Source: an uncultured Solirubrobacteraceae bacterium (lineage in GTDB: Bacteria > Actinomycetota > Thermoleophilia > Solirubrobacterales > Solirubrobacteraceae). Taken from it: a stretch of 13,190 bases of DNA. Position 1 is the first letter of the stretch. Every line of letters starts with the position of its first letter. The stretch spans positions 1 through 13,190 of the forward strand of contig CATPBV010000245.1 in assembly GCA_955652345.1 (NCBI GenBank), read 5' to 3'. The notes under the pieces are model-generated. The model saw only the letters and a program-made list of their open reading frames with translations. It did not search any database and was not told the DNA's origin. This document shows positions 1-6,961 of this stretch, one piece after another. The position numbers were made by a program, and so were the translations under genes.

Positions 1-1
1 G

Positions 2-100
2 GAGCTTGCGGGGCTTGCCGCACCGGTGGCCCGAGCCGAGGGCTTCGAGCTCCACGCCCGGTCGATGGAGGCGCGCATTCGCGACAATGGCGCGGGATGA
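2..100 (+). CDS. hisD: Histidinol dehydrogenase, C-terminal fragment
   Basis: Only the last 32 codons are present; the gene begins left of the window. The residues AEGFELHARSMEARI match the conserved C-terminal end of histidinol dehydrogenase (E. coli ends with a comparable AAAERLTAHKNAVTLRV). This tail lies near the active site of the dimer partner. The enzyme oxidises L-histidinol to histidine in two NAD-dependent steps in the cytoplasm. The TGA stop overlaps the hisB start as ATGA (97-100), implying translational coupling in one operon. hisC, often found between hisD and hisB, is absent here. The catalytic residues are outside the window, so the call rests on the tail pattern and on position. 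Confidence 0.8.
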   Translation, partial: ELAGLAAPVARAEGFELHARSMEARIRDNGAG

Positions 101-687
101 CGCGCGCCGCCGAGATCAAGCGAAGGACCGCCGAGACCGACGTGCAGGTGAGCGTGACTCTGGACGGTGTCGGCGCGGGGGAGCGCAGGACCGGGGTCGG
201 GTTCTTCGATCACATGCTCGATCTGCTCGCCCGTCACGGCCGGCTGGACCTCGCCGTCACGGCCAACGGCGACCTCCAGAGCGGGGCGCACCACACGGTC
301 GAGGATGTGGGGATCTGCATAGGCCAGGCGCTCGACCAGACGCTGGGCGACCGCGCCGGCATCGCCCGCTATGGCCACTCGACGGTGCCGATGGACGAGG
401 CGCGCGCGTCGTGCGCTGTCGACGTCTCGGGCCGTGGCCTGTGCGTGTTCGAGGGGTCACTGCCGCCGGGGGCGACCGCGGGGTTCGAGCACGACCTGAT
501 CGAGGAGTTCTTCCGCGCACTGGCGCTGAACGCAAAGCTGACCATGCATCTGACAGTGGAAGCGGGAACAAACGCACATCACATGATCGAGGCGACCGTC
601 AAGGCCGCGGCCAGGGCCCTGCGCACGGCCGTCGCGCTCGATCACACCGAGCAGGGAGTCCCCAGCACCAAGGGAACGCTCAGTTGA
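97..687 (+). CDS. hisB: Imidazoleglycerol-phosphate dehydratase HisB (monofunctional)
   Basis: Dehydrates imidazole glycerol phosphate to imidazole acetol phosphate, in histidine synthesis. At 196 residues it has the normal length of the monofunctional enzyme and lacks the N-terminal histidinol-phosphatase domain of the enterobacterial fusion. Visible signatures are GVGFFDHML (residues 33-41), HHTVED (65-70) and HHMIE (161-165) followed by KAAARAL. These His and Glu residues form the two halves of the di-manganese site. The usual D-x-HH spacing reads SGAHH rather than DDHH, a small variation. The ATG overlaps the hisD stop (ATGA), and the TGA at 685-687 overlaps the TTG start of hisH. A long open frame in another phase across this gene is a GC-rich shadow. 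Confidence 0.97.
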   Translation: MTRAAEIKRRTAETDVQVSVTLDGVGAGERRTGVGFFDHMLDLLARHGRLDLAVTANGDLQSGAHHTVEDVGICIGQALDQTLGDRAGIARYGHSTVPMDEARASCAVDVSGRGLCVFEGSLPPGATAGFEHDLIEEFFRALALNAKLTMHLTVEAGTNAHHMIEATVKAAARALRTAVALDHTEQGVPSTKGTLS

Positions 688-1346
688 GCGCCGCTCCGCG
701 CGTCGGGGTGATCGACTACGGGATGGGCAACCGCCGGTCCGTACAGAAGGCGATCGAACGCGCGGGGGCGAAGGTCACTGTCACCGCTGACCATGGCGAA
801 CTGGACGCGTGCGACGGTCTGGTGCTGCCGGGTGTCGGCGCGTTCCCGCTCGCGATGCGGAGGCTGAACGAGCGCGGTCTGGATGAGCTCATCCACAGGG
901 CGGTGCATCGGGACGCGCCGCTCCTCGGCATCTGCCTAGGCATGCAGCTCCTGTTCGAGCGCTCCGAGGAGATCGAGCCGAGCGAAGGCCTCGGCGTGCT
1001 GCCGGGCGAGGTTCGCTGGCTGCACGCGGGCGGGTTGCGGCTACCGCACATCGGCTGGAGCGAGGTCACATTCGAGCAGTCCTCGCCGCTCACCCAGGGG
1101 TTGCCGGCCGCCGGCTGCCCTTTCTATCACGTGCATTCGCTTACGGTGGCGGCCGCGGATGCGCACGACGTCCTCGGAACTGCCGAGTACGGCGAGCGCT
1201 TCCCCGCGATCGTCGGCCGCGGGCGGGTGTTCGGCGTCCAGTTCCATCCGGAGAAGTCTTCGAGACATGGGCTCCAGATGCTCGGCGCGTTCGTCGGAAT
1301 GTGCACCTCGCTCGACACTGATGGCGCCGCGCGCGCTGCCGCCTGA
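684..1346 (+). CDS. hisH: Imidazole glycerol phosphate synthase, glutaminase subunit HisH
   Basis: Class I glutamine amidotransferase that supplies ammonia to HisF. The 220-residue product starts at TTG 684, which overlaps the hisB stop (TTGA). This start gives an N-terminus (MSAAPRVGVIDYGMGN) that places the first beta strand correctly; the GTG at 708 would cut into that strand. The catalytic triad is visible: Cys84 in GICLGMQLLF, and His188 and Glu190 in GVQFHPEKS. The open frame continues far upstream through hisB without a stop, but that extension has no HisH homology and reads across hisB in another phase. The stop is followed within 10 bases by hisA, and a GAGG at 1345-1348 straddles the stop as the hisA ribosome site. 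Confidence 0.95.
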   Translation: MSAAPRVGVIDYGMGNRRSVQKAIERAGAKVTVTADHGELDACDGLVLPGVGAFPLAMRRLNERGLDELIHRAVHRDAPLLGICLGMQLLFERSEEIEPSEGLGVLPGEVRWLHAGGLRLPHIGWSEVTFEQSSPLTQGLPAAGCPFYHVHSLTVAAADAHDVLGTAEYGERFPAIVGRGRVFGVQFHPEKSSRHGLQMLGAFVGMCTSLDTDGAARAAA

Positions 1347-1355
1347 GGTCCAGTC

Positions 1356-2090
1356 GTGATCCTGTACCCCGCGATCGACATCCTCGAGGGCAAGACGGTC
1401 CGGCTCGAGCAGGGATCGTACGAGCGGGCGACCGTGTATGACGCGGACCCTCTGGAAGCCGCGAGACGATGGGTGAGCGCCGGAGCGCGGGCGCTGCATG
1501 TCGTGGACCTCGACGGCGCCCGCGGCGGGTCCCCGGCGAACAGTGAGCATGTGCAGCGGATCACCGCTGAGATCGCTGTTCCGGTTCAGGTTGGCGGTGG
1601 GCTACGCAGCATCGAGGACGTCCGCGAAACCGTTCGCGCCGGCGCGGCGCGCGTCGTGCTCGGGACCGCCGCCTATAAGGACATCGACCTCCTCGACGCC
1701 GCGCTCGCCGAGCTCGGCGACCGGGTGATGGTCTCAGTCGATGCTCGCGACGGGCAACTCGCGCTGTCGGGGTGGACGGAGCAAACGGAGATCCCGATCC
1801 GGGAGGTGATCGAGCGTCTCGGAGCGAGGGGGGTACGCCGGTTCATCTACTCGAGCATCGACCGCGACGGCACCCTCGACGGCCCCGATCTGGAGCGGGC
1901 CAGGCAGGTTGCTGAGGCGGTGCGCGGCACTTTCGTCTACTCCGGCGGAGTCTCGACGCTCGATCACCTGAGAGCGCTCGTCGGGCTGCGCCAGGTGAAT
2001 CTGGCCGGAGTGATCGTCGGAACAGCGCTGTACGAGGATCGTTTCACGCTCGCCGAGGCTCAGGAAATCCTCGACGCGAGCGCGCCGTAA
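1356..2090 (+). CDS. hisA: ProFAR isomerase HisA (possibly bifunctional PriA)
   Basis: A (beta/alpha)8-barrel isomerase that converts ProFAR to PRFAR, the substrate of HisF/HisH. It has 244 residues from a GTG start, with GAGG seven bases upstream. The acid/base pair appears as Asp8 in PAIDI and Asp129 in SVDARDG. Phosphate-binding loops are visible as VGGGLRS (residues 79-85) and, near the C-terminus, YSGGVS and GVIVGTALY. In many actinobacteria this protein is PriA, which also does the TrpF reaction of tryptophan synthesis; sequence alone here does not separate HisA from PriA. It sits between hisH and hisF in the usual order. Confidence 0.95.
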   Translation: MILYPAIDILEGKTVRLEQGSYERATVYDADPLEAARRWVSAGARALHVVDLDGARGGSPANSEHVQRITAEIAVPVQVGGGLRSIEDVRETVRAGAARVVLGTAAYKDIDLLDAALAELGDRVMVSVDARDGQLALSGWTEQTEIPIREVIERLGARGVRRFIYSSIDRDGTLDGPDLERARQVAEAVRGTFVYSGGVSTLDHLRALVGLRQVNLAGVIVGTALYEDRFTLAEAQEILDASAP

Positions 2091-2100
2091 CAGGACGCGC

Positions 2101-2862
2101 GTGCACTACAAACGCGTCATTCCCTGCCTGGACGTCGACGCCGGCCGCGTCGTCAAGGGCGTCGGGTTCGTCGACCTGCGCGACGCGGGCGATCCCGTCG
2201 AGCTCGCCGCCCGCTACGACGCGGACGGTGCCGACGAGCTCGTGTTCCTCGACATAACGGCGACGTCGGACAAGCGCTCGACCGTGGTCGAGCTGGCGCG
2301 GCGGACCGCGGATGAGGTGTTCATCCCGTTCACGATCGGCGGCGGCGTGCGGTCGATCGACGACGCGCAGGCCGTGCTCGATGCCGGTGCCGACAAGGTA
2401 TCCGTCAACTCCGCCGCGCTTGCGCGCCCCGAGCTGCTAGACGAGCTGTCCGTGACGTTCGGCGCCCAGTGCGTCGTGCTCGCTATCGACGCACGCGCGC
2501 GCCCGAGTGGGGGGTGGGAGGCCTACAGCGCAGGCGGCCGAACCCCCACCGGACGCGACGTCCTCGGATGGGCGAGGGAGGGGACCGAGCGTGGCGCCGG
2601 CGAGATCCTGCTTACCAGCATGGACCGCGACGGGACCAGCGCAGGCTACGACCTCGAGCTGACTGCGAAGGTGGCGAACGCGGTCAGCGTGCCCGTCATC
2701 GCGTCAGGCGGCGCGGGCGAGCTCGAGCACCTGAGTGCCGCGATCGAGGCCGGCGCCGATGCGGTTCTGTGCGCATCGATCCTGCACTACGGGCAGCACA
2801 CCGTCGCCGAGATCAAGGATCACCTGGGAAGCGCAGGGATCGCCGTTCGACCGCTCGGCTAA
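2101..2862 (+). CDS. hisF: Imidazole glycerol phosphate synthase, cyclase subunit HisF
   Basis: Partner of HisH. It uses ammonia channelled through its barrel to close the imidazole ring of PRFAR, yielding imidazole glycerol phosphate (substrate of HisB) and AICAR. The 253 residues match family length. Catalytic Asp11 (PCLDVD) and Asp130 (LAIDAR) are both present. Phosphate-loop motifs TIGGGVRS (residues 78-85) and, later, IASGGAGE are also present. GTG start with AGGA at 2092-2095, ten bases after the hisA stop. In many genomes hisI or hisE follows; here the operon ends and the next gene is convergent. Confidence 0.97.
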   Translation: MHYKRVIPCLDVDAGRVVKGVGFVDLRDAGDPVELAARYDADGADELVFLDITATSDKRSTVVELARRTADEVFIPFTIGGGVRSIDDAQAVLDAGADKVSVNSAALARPELLDELSVTFGAQCVVLAIDARARPSGGWEAYSAGGRTPTGRDVLGWAREGTERGAGEILLTSMDRDGTSAGYDLELTAKVANAVSVPVIASGGAGELEHLSAAIEAGADAVLCASILHYGQHTVAEIKDHLGSAGIAVRPLG

Positions 2863-2864
2863 CC

Positions 2865-2893
2865 CTGATCACGGGCGTCGGCCCGCGGGTCAG
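2865..2893 (+). terminator. Possible terminator hairpin after hisF
   Basis: Starting two bases after the hisF stop, CTGA (2865-2868) plus CGGGC (2872-2876) can pair with GCCCG (2881-2885) plus TCAG (2890-2893), with a GTCG-type tetraloop and an asymmetric internal loop. There is no U-tract. It fits the place where a his operon terminator is expected between convergent genes, but the stem is imperfect. Confidence 0.35.
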
Positions 2894-2965
2894 CACGGCG
2901 AGGATCAACCCAGCCGAAGCGGCAACGTTTACGAACTGTTAGGCCAGCTGCGAGTCCGCTAGCTG

Positions 2966-3214
2966 CTAAGCAGCCTCTTCAACGTACCCGGCGGCGGCGC
3001 AAGCGTCGCAATACGCGGCGGGCGGGACGCGAGGCTCGTAGCAGCCGGGCCGACAGCACGTCGAGGACCGCTTCGGGCGGCCGCGACCGATGCGGGCTGC
3101 GGCGGCATCCTTCAGCTCCTCGCGCATGCGATCGAGCTCCGCTGCGTGCTCCGCACAGAACCGGCGACCAGGGGCCGCCGGATGCTGGCAGTGACTTCCA
3201 CTACGACAACGCAT
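2966..3214 (-). CDS. Small duplicated Cys-rich (zinc-finger-like) protein with AT-hook-like linker
   Basis: 82-residue protein of no family I can name. It has two similar halves, each fitting C-R-[SP]-G-x(0,2)-C-x2-P-x2-P-x3-[FY]-C-x2-[HC]-A-A. The first uses Cys3, Cys9, Cys20 and His23; the second uses Cys54, Cys58, Cys69 and Cys72. Each set could hold one zinc ion. The linker contains GRGRPKR (residues 43-49), which includes the RGRP core of AT-hook DNA-binding motifs. An in-frame TGA six codons upstream fixes ATG 3214 as the first usable start. No Shine-Dalgarno is visible, and a TATGCT at 3229-3224 suggests a near-leaderless transcript. It is flanked by a low-GC spacer with a LexA-like box. 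Similar small CxxH/CxxC proteins occur in actinophages and near mobile genes, so foreign origin is possible. The function is inferred only as nucleic-acid binding. Confidence 0.68.
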   Translation of the reverse strand: MRCRSGSHCQHPAAPGRRFCAEHAAELDRMREELKDAAAARIGRGRPKRSSTCCRPGCYEPRVPPAAYCDACAAAGYVEEAA

Positions 3215-3223
3215 AGGCCCAAT

Positions 3224-3229
3224 AGCATA
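3224..3229 (-). promoter_or_regulatory. Possible -10 element for the small Cys-rich gene
   Basis: Minus-strand TATGCT sits nine bases before the ATG, which would give a leaderless or nearly leaderless mRNA, in keeping with the missing ribosome site. No good -35 hexamer is visible at 16-18 bases; the LexA-like box occupies that stretch. Confidence 0.25.
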
Positions 3230-3237
3230 TCAAACCT

Positions 3238-3251
3238 CGAACGCACGTTCC
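3238..3251 (-). promoter_or_regulatory. Candidate LexA (SOS) box upstream of the small Cys-rich gene
   Basis: The plus strand reads CGAACGCACGTTCC, which satisfies every position of the Gram-positive LexA/DinR consensus CGAACRNRYGTTYC. It also fits most of the mycobacterial form TCGAAC-N4-GTTCGA (10 of 12 fixed bases when the flanks are included). It lies 24-37 bases upstream of the ATG of the minus-strand gene and just upstream of TATGCT (3229-3224), where a repressor would block polymerase. No binding or induction evidence is available, and the LexA consensus for this lineage is not known to me. Confidence 0.5.
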
Positions 3252-3331
3252 GCTCTGAACGCGGTTACTAAAGGCTCAATATGCGGTTCTTTCTGTAACC
3301 CGCATCCGTTGGGACAGGGCTCGTGGAGGCG

Positions 3332-4642
3332 TCATCGATGTCCCGGAAGCAGCTGATACAGCGTGCTGTAGCCGCTCAGGTAGATGGCGCCAGGGTCGCA
3401 GATCACCGGGTTGAACGCGCCGTCATGAAAGTTGAACAGCGGGGCGCCGGTCCGCGCGTTCAGTCCGGTGGTGCTCCGCGAGCCGAGATCCGAGTAGTAC
3501 ACGACGCCCCGGACGATCGTCGCCGAGCCCGAGATCCTGCCGCCGGCGTGGTGAGTCCAGCGGATCGCCCCCGACCGCGCGTCGAAAGCGTAGAAGTTGC
3601 CGTCGTAGGACCCCGCGTAGACGGTTGGCCCGAGCCCCGGAACGACCGCAACGGCGGGCGAGGCGTAGACGTAGGCGCCGGTCCCGGTGGCCCAAGCCAG
3701 CCGGCCTGTCTTGGCCGCGAACGAGTACACGTTTCCGTCGGTGTTGCCCATGTACACGCGACCGAACGCGACCGCGGGCGACGCGTAGAAGTTGCCCGAG
3801 CCGAAGCCGAACTGGGTCCCGCTGGTGGTGACGGCCCAGATCTGACGTCCGCTACTGGCGCTGATCGCGTAGGCGCGACCTGCGTAGTCCCCGAAGTAGA
3901 GGGTGCCGCCTGCCAGCGCGGGCCCGCCCTTGACCGCCCCGCTCGCGTGGTAGGTCCAGTTCACGTGTCCGTCACGGGTCCGCAGCGAATAGACCGTGCC
4001 GCCCTGGTCTCCAACGTACAGCGTGTTCGCCCACGCAAGCGGCGAGGACTCCGTCCCGGCGGCAACGTGACGCGCCCATACCACATGGCCGGTCTTCATC
4101 GACAGCGCGACGATCTGCCCGTTCCCCGGACTGTGCCCGGCAATCGACAGCACGGGGACGAAGATCAACCCCTGCGGAACCCCAAGTGCGGGGGACGCCG
4201 CCGCGAGCGTCCCCACCTTCGTCTCCCACAGCTTCCGGCCGGTACGGGTATCGATCGCCTTCGCGGAACCATCGTCGTCGATCAGGTAGAGGGTGTGCCC
4301 GTAGATGACGGGCGGAAACTCGAGCAGCGCGTAGTTCTGGAAGGTCCACCCGGTGTGGAACGGGGGCGCCAACCTGGCGCTGGCCGCGAAGAAGCGGGTG
4401 CGTCCAGCGTCGTAGCCGTAGCGGGGCCACTCGAAGTTGTCCACCACGACCTTGTGCTTGCGCGGTGGCGGCGCCGCGACCGTCGTCGTGGTCGACGAGC
4501 TCGTGAACTCGACGTTGGGGTGGGAAACGTTGCCGGGTACATGCAGGAGGACGAACGCCACCGCGCCACCCAGAGCTAGCAGCAGGACGGCTCCGGCGAC
4601 GAGGCCCCGCCGCACCCAGCGGCGCCAACCGGGACTCGGCAT
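3332..4642 (-). CDS. Membrane-anchored PQQ-repeat beta-propeller protein
   Basis: 436 residues. Positions 1-12 are basic and 13-33 form one hydrophobic segment (an uncleaved anchor or signal peptide; there is no lipobox Cys). A Ser/Thr/Pro-rich spacer (47-60) follows, then an extracellular propeller. Seven copies of the PQQ/tryptophan-docking motif (A-x-D-x-x-[TS]-G-x-x-x-W) are seen near residues 128-140, 178-190, 218-230, 258-270, 306-318, 351-363 and 391-403; the last has Phe for Trp. With the N-terminal WPRYGYDAGRTR strand, a seven- or eight-bladed propeller is likely. The adjacent-Cys pair of quinoprotein alcohol dehydrogenases is missing (one Cys in the propeller), so enzymatic activity is not implied; a BamB-like scaffold or binding role is as likely. 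It is transcribed divergently from the tRNA nucleotidyltransferase gene, with an 83-base gap that shows no clear promoter. Confidence 0.88.
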   Translation of the reverse strand: MPSPGWRRWVRRGLVAGAVLLLALGGAVAFVLLHVPGNVSHPNVEFTSSSTTTTVAAPPPRKHKVVVDNFEWPRYGYDAGRTRFFAASARLAPPFHTGWTFQNYALLEFPPVIYGHTLYLIDDDGSAKAIDTRTGRKLWETKVGTLAAASPALGVPQGLIFVPVLSIAGHSPGNGQIVALSMKTGHVVWARHVAAGTESSPLAWANTLYVGDQGGTVYSLRTRDGHVNWTYHASGAVKGGPALAGGTLYFGDYAGRAYAISASSGRQIWAVTTSGTQFGFGSGNFYASPAVAFGRVYMGNTDGNVYSFAAKTGRLAWATGTGAYVYASPAVAVVPGLGPTVYAGSYDGNFYAFDARSGAIRWTHHAGGRISGSATIVRGVVYYSDLGSRSTTGLNARTGAPLFNFHDGAFNPVICDPGAIYLSGYSTLYQLLPGHR

Positions 4643-4725
4643 CCGCGTGATGGTAGTGGCGGGGCCGAGCCGGGCCGAACGGACGGCTCGCCCGCGCCAG
4701 CCGCACTTCGCGCCAAGATGCGCAC

Positions 4726-5946
4726 ATGGACATCCCTTCCGGCGAGGAGCTGATCGGACAGGTGAGCGCGCTTCCGGCGGCTGCGCCGCTGCTTCCGCGC
4801 CTCGCCGAGCGGTCTGGCGTCCACCTCGTCGGAGGAGCGGTCCGGGACCTGCTCATGGGGGGCGAGCCCTACGACTTGGACCTGGTCGTCGAGGGAGACC
4901 CGGTCGAGCTGGCTCGGTCGCTCGGCGGAGAGGTCCACGTCTACGACCGCTTCGGTACGTGCGCGGTGACCCTGAACGAGCACGAATACGACATTGTCCG
5001 GGCGCGGCGCGAGCACTACCCCTCGCCGGGGTCGCTCCCCGAGGTCGCCCCGGGAACGCTCGTCGACGATCTGCTCCGGCGCGATTTCACCGTCAACGCG
5101 CTTGCTATCGCACTCGGCGGGCCGCAGCGGGGGCATCTGAGCTCGGCACCGCTCGCGCTCGACGACCTCGACGCGAGGCGCCTGAGGGTGCTGCACGACG
5201 CGAGCTTCATCGACGACCCGACACGCCTGATGCGCCTGGCGCGGTACCAAAGCAGGCTGCGGTTTGCGATCGAGGGCCACACAGCGAAGCTTGAGGCGCA
5301 GGCCGCCTCGGGTGGTGCGCTCACGACGATCAGCGGCCCCCGGCTGGGCGCCGAGCTGCGCCTCTTGGCGCAGGAGCCAGACCCGGTCAGGGCGCTGGCT
5401 GCCCTGCGGCCCCTGGGGCTCGACCGGGCCGTCCACCCCCGATTCGGCGTCGAGCACGAGGGGCTCGGCGGGCGCGCACTCGAGCTGCTCGACGAGAACG
5501 GACGCCCCGATCTGCTCGCGCTGGCGCTGGCGGCGCGCGACGTGCCACCGGACGAGCTGGAGCGCCTGCTGACGAGGCTTGCGTTCGAGGCAGGGGATCG
5601 CGACGTCGTCTTGGCGGCCGCGACGCGGTCGGGGCATCTGGCTGGCGCTCTGAGGGAAGCAGATCGGCCGTCGGAGATCGCCCGCGCGGCGGCAGGCACC
5701 GCCCCGGAGCTCGTGGCTCTCGCGGGTGCGCTGGGACCGGCCGAGGCGGCACGCGACTGGCTGGAGCGGATACGTCACGTCCGCCTGGCGATCGACGGCG
5801 ACGATCTGCTCGCCGCCGGCGTGCCCGAAGGACCAGCCATCGGGCTCGGAATGCGAGCGGCGCTCGCGGCGAAGCTCGATGGCCTCGCCTCGGGACGTGA
5901 GGCGGAGCTCGCCGAGGCGCTGCGGGCGGTCGCAGGCTCGGGATAG
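4726..5946 (+). CDS. tRNA nucleotidyltransferase / poly(A) polymerase family protein
   Basis: Class II nucleotidyltransferase of the CCA-adding/poly(A) polymerase family, 406 residues, cytoplasmic. Motif GGAVRDLLMG (residues 36-45) is followed by the metal-binding DLD pair (Asp50 and Asp52). RRDFTVNALAI (118-128) and DDPTRLMRLARY (163-174), the nucleotide-recognition helix, come next. The C-terminal part is helical, ending with HVRLAIDGDDLLAAGVPEGP-type sequence typical of the A-adding and CCA enzymes of Thermus, cyanobacteria and actinobacteria. No HD phosphohydrolase signature is seen. Sequence alone does not tell CC-, A- or full CCA-adding activity from polyadenylation. The next gene starts ten bases after the stop, so the two are probably co-transcribed. 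Confidence 0.9.
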   Translation: MDIPSGEELIGQVSALPAAAPLLPRLAERSGVHLVGGAVRDLLMGGEPYDLDLVVEGDPVELARSLGGEVHVYDRFGTCAVTLNEHEYDIVRARREHYPSPGSLPEVAPGTLVDDLLRRDFTVNALAIALGGPQRGHLSSAPLALDDLDARRLRVLHDASFIDDPTRLMRLARYQSRLRFAIEGHTAKLEAQAASGGALTTISGPRLGAELRLLAQEPDPVRALAALRPLGLDRAVHPRFGVEHEGLGGRALELLDENGRPDLLALALAARDVPPDELERLLTRLAFEAGDRDVVLAAATRSGHLAGALREADRPSEIARAAAGTAPELVALAGALGPAEAARDWLERIRHVRLAIDGDDLLAAGVPEGPAIGLGMRAALAAKLDGLASGREAELAEALRAVAGSG

Positions 5947-5956
5947 CCTGCGGGCC

Positions 5957-6961
5957 GTGGAGCACCCAAACGCCCTGCGCTGGGACGGCGCGCCCGGTCA
6001 CTACGAGGTTCACTACCTGACGCTCACCGACCGAGCGACCGGGGTGGGCGCATGGATCCGGTACTCGTTGCTCGCGGGGTCGAGTCAGGGCGCGAGCTGT
6101 GCGCTGTGGATGATCCTCGTCGACCCTCGCGACGAACCAGCAACGAGGATCGGGCGGATGGCGAGCTTCGGCATCGACGAGCTGCGAGCCCAGACCGAGC
6201 CGTTCGAGCTGAGCATCGCGGGCGCGACGCTGACGGACTACTCGATGGCAGGGGCGTTCGATGATGTCGCGTGGGACCTCCGCTGGACCACGCCTCCGCT
6301 CGGCTACCGCCATGTTCATCCGCTCCTGAGGCGGGCAGGCGCCGCGCGGACCGAGCTCGTGCTGCCGCATCCCGACCTCTCGATCGATGGTCAGATCACG
6401 GTCGCCGGCCGGGGGCTCGAATTGTCGGGAGCCCGCGGCCAGCAAGCGCACCTCTGGGGATCGAAGCACGCTGCCTCGTGGGCGTGGGCACATTGCAACG
6501 ACTTCACGTCGATCGGCGGAGAGCCAAGGCCCGGCTCGTTCATCGACGGCGTCTCGGCGCTGCTCGTCGCGGGCTCGCGCGAGCTCGGCACCGGAACGCC
6601 GGTAATCGCCCGGATCGACGGACGCGAGCTGCGGTCGATCTCGCCGGTCCGTGTACTCGCCAACTACAGCGTGTTCGCGCTGACCGGCTGGCGGCTCGAG
6701 GCGATCGGCTCACAACTCAAGCTCGTCGTCGACGTCGATGCCTCGCGCGATCAGCTTGCCGGCGTCACCTACCACGACCCGGATGGCGAGCTCGCCTACT
6801 GCTACAACAGCGAGACGGCCTCGATGCGCATGAATGTCTACGAGCGCGCCCGCCGCGTCGGCGGGTGGAGGCACATCGACACGCTGGTCGCTCCCGGTCG
6901 CGCACACTTCGAGTACGCCCAGCGGACCCCAATCCCGGACATCGAGCTGCTGATCAGATGA
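5957..6961 (+). CDS. Tocopherol-cyclase / AttH-like lipocalin-type protein, function unknown
   Basis: 334 residues from GTG 5957, chosen because it is the first start after the upstream stop and gives a clean N-terminus. There is no signal peptide or membrane segment. The sequence is rich in predicted beta strands. It contains HLWGSKHAASWAWAHCNDF (residues 165-183), resembling the conserved WG...W-W core of the tocopherol cyclase and CrtC/AttH family, which have two lipocalin-like barrels. Other features are an N-terminal GAPGHYEVHYLTL strand and a C-terminal YCYNSE segment (281-286). If the assignment is right, a hydrophobic ligand is likely. Tocopherol or carotenoid chemistry cannot be claimed, because no such pathway genes are near. 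The TGA at 6959-6961 overlaps the pgeF ATG (6958), so the two are translationally coupled. Confidence 0.72.
   Translation: MEHPNALRWDGAPGHYEVHYLTLTDRATGVGAWIRYSLLAGSSQGASCALWMILVDPRDEPATRIGRMASFGIDELRAQTEPFELSIAGATLTDYSMAGAFDDVAWDLRWTTPPLGYRHVHPLLRRAGAARTELVLPHPDLSIDGQITVAGRGLELSGARGQQAHLWGSKHAASWAWAHCNDFTSIGGEPRPGSFIDGVSALLVAGSRELGTGTPVIARIDGRELRSISPVRVLANYSVFALTGWRLEAIGSQLKLVVDVDASRDQLAGVTYHDPDGELAYCYNSETASMRMNVYERARRVGGWRHIDTLVAPGRAHFEYAQRTPIPDIELLIR

Larger units (their letters stand above)
3215..3331. other. Low-GC intergenic spacer between two minus-strand genes
   Basis: Positions 3215-3310 are about 50% GC (48 of 96 bases), against clearly GC-rich neighbours on both sides. The spacer separates the end of the beta-propeller gene from the start of the small Cys-rich gene. 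It carries a LexA-like inverted repeat, a further GAACG half-site at 3257-3261, and a possible -10 element. No convincing terminator for the beta-propeller gene was found in it. Confidence 0.7.

Noticed and set aside
6..683. Long open frame upstream of and in phase with hisH
   Set aside because: It crosses hisB in another phase, shows Arg/Gly-rich low-complexity content and no family similarity; hisH clearly begins at TTG 684.
2962..2974. GCTGC-TAA-GCAGC hairpin at the end of the small Cys-rich gene
   Set aside because: Five-base stem with a three-base loop over the stop codon and no U-tract; too weak to call a terminator.
3323..4579. 418-residue plus-strand frame opposite the beta-propeller gene
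   Set aside because: Antisense shadow of a GC-rich gene, with Arg/Val/Pro-biased product; the minus strand encodes repeated PQQ motifs.
4437..5294. 285-residue plus-strand frame spanning the divergent gap
   Set aside because: Overlaps two well-supported genes in other phases and is Arg-rich; a shadow.
5387..6493. 368-residue minus-strand frame
   Set aside because: Arg/Pro-rich antisense product covering parts of two plus-strand genes with recognised motifs.
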